Shown: one piece after another, positions 5,163-5,929 of the stretch
How positions within the stretch are numbered: position 1 is the stretch's first letter
Layout of the letters: every line of letters begins with the position of its first letter
Source of the DNA: Sutterellaceae bacterium
Lineage (GTDB): Bacteria; Pseudomonadota; Gammaproteobacteria; Burkholderiales; Burkholderiaceae_F
Length of the DNA stretch: 5,929 nt
Reading direction: 5' to 3'
NCBI GenBank assembly: GCA_030531135.1
Contig: JAUNOJ010000114.1
Coordinates: 1 to 5,929, forward strand
Position numbers and translations under genes: made by a program
The notes under the pieces: generated by a model
The model's input: only the letters and a program-made list of their open reading frames with translations
Told to the model about the DNA's origin: nothing
Databases searched by the model: none

Positions 5163-5929
5163 ATGTTTGTCGGTGTTGTTTACGGGTTGATCGCTTGCAT
5201 GCTGTGGGGGTTGGTGTATCTTGTGCCCTTGTTGTTGCCGCAGTACGATCCGGTTTACATCGCCGCCGGCCGTTTTGTGGGCTTCGGCATCATTGCCGCG
5301 CCCTTGGTTTGGGCCGAGTGGAAGGAGTTTCGCCACTACAAACTGTCCGATTGGCTCTTTGTGAGCAAGCTCGGCATTTTCGGCAATATCGTCTACTACT
5401 GGTGTTTGATTCAGTGCATTCAAAATGCAGGCGCTCCTTTGGCCGGTATGTGCATGGCCGTGATTCCGGTGCTCGTGGCCGTGGTCAGCAACCTCAGAAA
5501 TCGCCATAACGGCGCGCATATCCCGTGGTCTCGTTTGGCGCCCGGCCTCATTTTGATTTCCGTGGGGCTGGTCGTTGCCAACATCACCGAGTTCGAGTTG
5601 GTGCTGCAAGCCGGTCAAAACGGCGCGGCCAAATTCTGGTTCGGGGTTTTGATGGGCGTCTTGGCTTTGCTCATTTGGACGTGGTATCCGATTAAAAATG
5701 CCGATTGGCTTTTGGCTAATCCCAAGAGATCGCCTCGCTCCTGGTCCACGGCCCAGGGCTTGACCACTTTGCCTTTTGCCATCGTGCTTTATCTGGTTTT
5801 GTGGGTGCAAGACGCTCCGGGCACGCCCTTGTTGGGGCCCGATCCCTTGTGGTTTGTTTTGATTGCGGCCGGCTCCGGCATCCTGTGCTCGTGGCTGGGC
5901 ATTGTTCTTTGGAACGCCATGAGTCAGCG
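5163..5929 (+). CDS. DMT-superfamily (EamA) transporter, 3' end outside window
   Basis: The open frame has no stop before the window ends; 255 codons are visible of a protein usually near 300 residues. It is an integral inner-membrane protein with an EamA layout: first repeat from about 3 (YGLIACMLWGLVYLVP; AGRFVGFGIIAA at 35-46; GAPLAGMCMAVIPVLVA at 90-106) and second repeat from about 158 (FWFGVLMGVLALLIWTWYP). Around eight helices can be counted. The hydrophilic loop NADWLLANPKRSPRSW (179-194) followed by AQGLTTLP is characteristic of one subgroup of proteobacterial DMT transporters of unknown substrate. DMT proteins mostly export or import metabolites or drugs with the proton gradient. 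ATG 5163 is preceded by GGAG with a 10-base gap, and starting later would remove helix 1. A terminator and a short ORF lie just upstream, so expression may be controlled by readthrough. Confidence 0.85.
   Translation, partial: MFVGVVYGLIACMLWGLVYLVPLLLPQYDPVYIAAGRFVGFGIIAAPLVWAEWKEFRHYKLSDWLFVSKLGIFGNIVYYWCLIQCIQNAGAPLAGMCMAVIPVLVAVVSNLRNRHNGAHIPWSRLAPGLILISVGLVVANITEFELVLQAGQNGAAKFWFGVLMGVLALLIWTWYPIKNADWLLANPKRSPRSWSTAQGLTTLPFAIVLYLVLWVQDAPGTPLLGPDPLWFVLIAAGSGILCSWLGIVLWNAMSQ

Noticed and set aside
4941..5810. 289-codon minus-strand open frame opposite the transporter
   Set aside because: Its product is rich in His, Gln, Arg and Asn with no domain, and it is antisense to a clear DMT transporter. 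It is an antisense shadow.

Overview
The window looks like chromosomal DNA from a Gram-negative proteobacterium. A betaproteobacterium of the Burkholderiales, such as a gut Sutterellaceae, is my best guess. The reasons are an NsrR-type nitrosative-stress protein (YgbA family), a DUF748/AsmA-like envelope protein, a secreted IroE-like esterase, DMT-family transporters, and coding DNA that is moderately GC-rich by eye. The species is inference; no ribosomal or other marker gene is present.

Layout. (1) 1-338: mostly non-coding. It holds an N-terminal remnant of an EamA-type transporter on the minus strand (44-202), a possible plus-strand terminator (191-233) and an AT-rich leader with an imperfect inverted repeat just before the next gene. 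(2) 339-1099, plus strand: a two-gene unit of a YgbA-family protein and a 104-residue, four-helix membrane protein of unknown function, 5 bases apart, with the second ribosome site inside the end of the first gene. (3) 1100-1207: a 28-base tRNA 3' end (T-arm, acceptor strand and CCA; serine type) without the rest of a tRNA, next to a perfect 26-base hairpin that probably ends transcription from both sides. (4) 1208-4868, minus strand: a short-form DUF748 protein, a secreted IroE-like serine esterase and a class I methyltransferase, each apparently its own transcription unit. A strong terminator separates methyltransferase from esterase, and a likely sigma70 promoter lies before the DUF748 gene. 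(5) 4869-5162: a structured divergent region with a 12-bp perfect inverted repeat, an optimal ribosome site, a 57-codon ORF and an intrinsic terminator, all before (6) a DMT/EamA transporter running off the window end (5163-5929).

The part most worth attention is region 5. The short ORF, the terminator overlapping its stop codon, and a transporter start 23 bases after the U-tract leave no room for a separate promoter, which suggests control by conditional termination. I see no phage, transposase, CRISPR or defence module. The tRNA scrap and the transporter remnant are the only signs of past rearrangement. The genes do not form one pathway; the YgbA/membrane pair is the only convincing operon.
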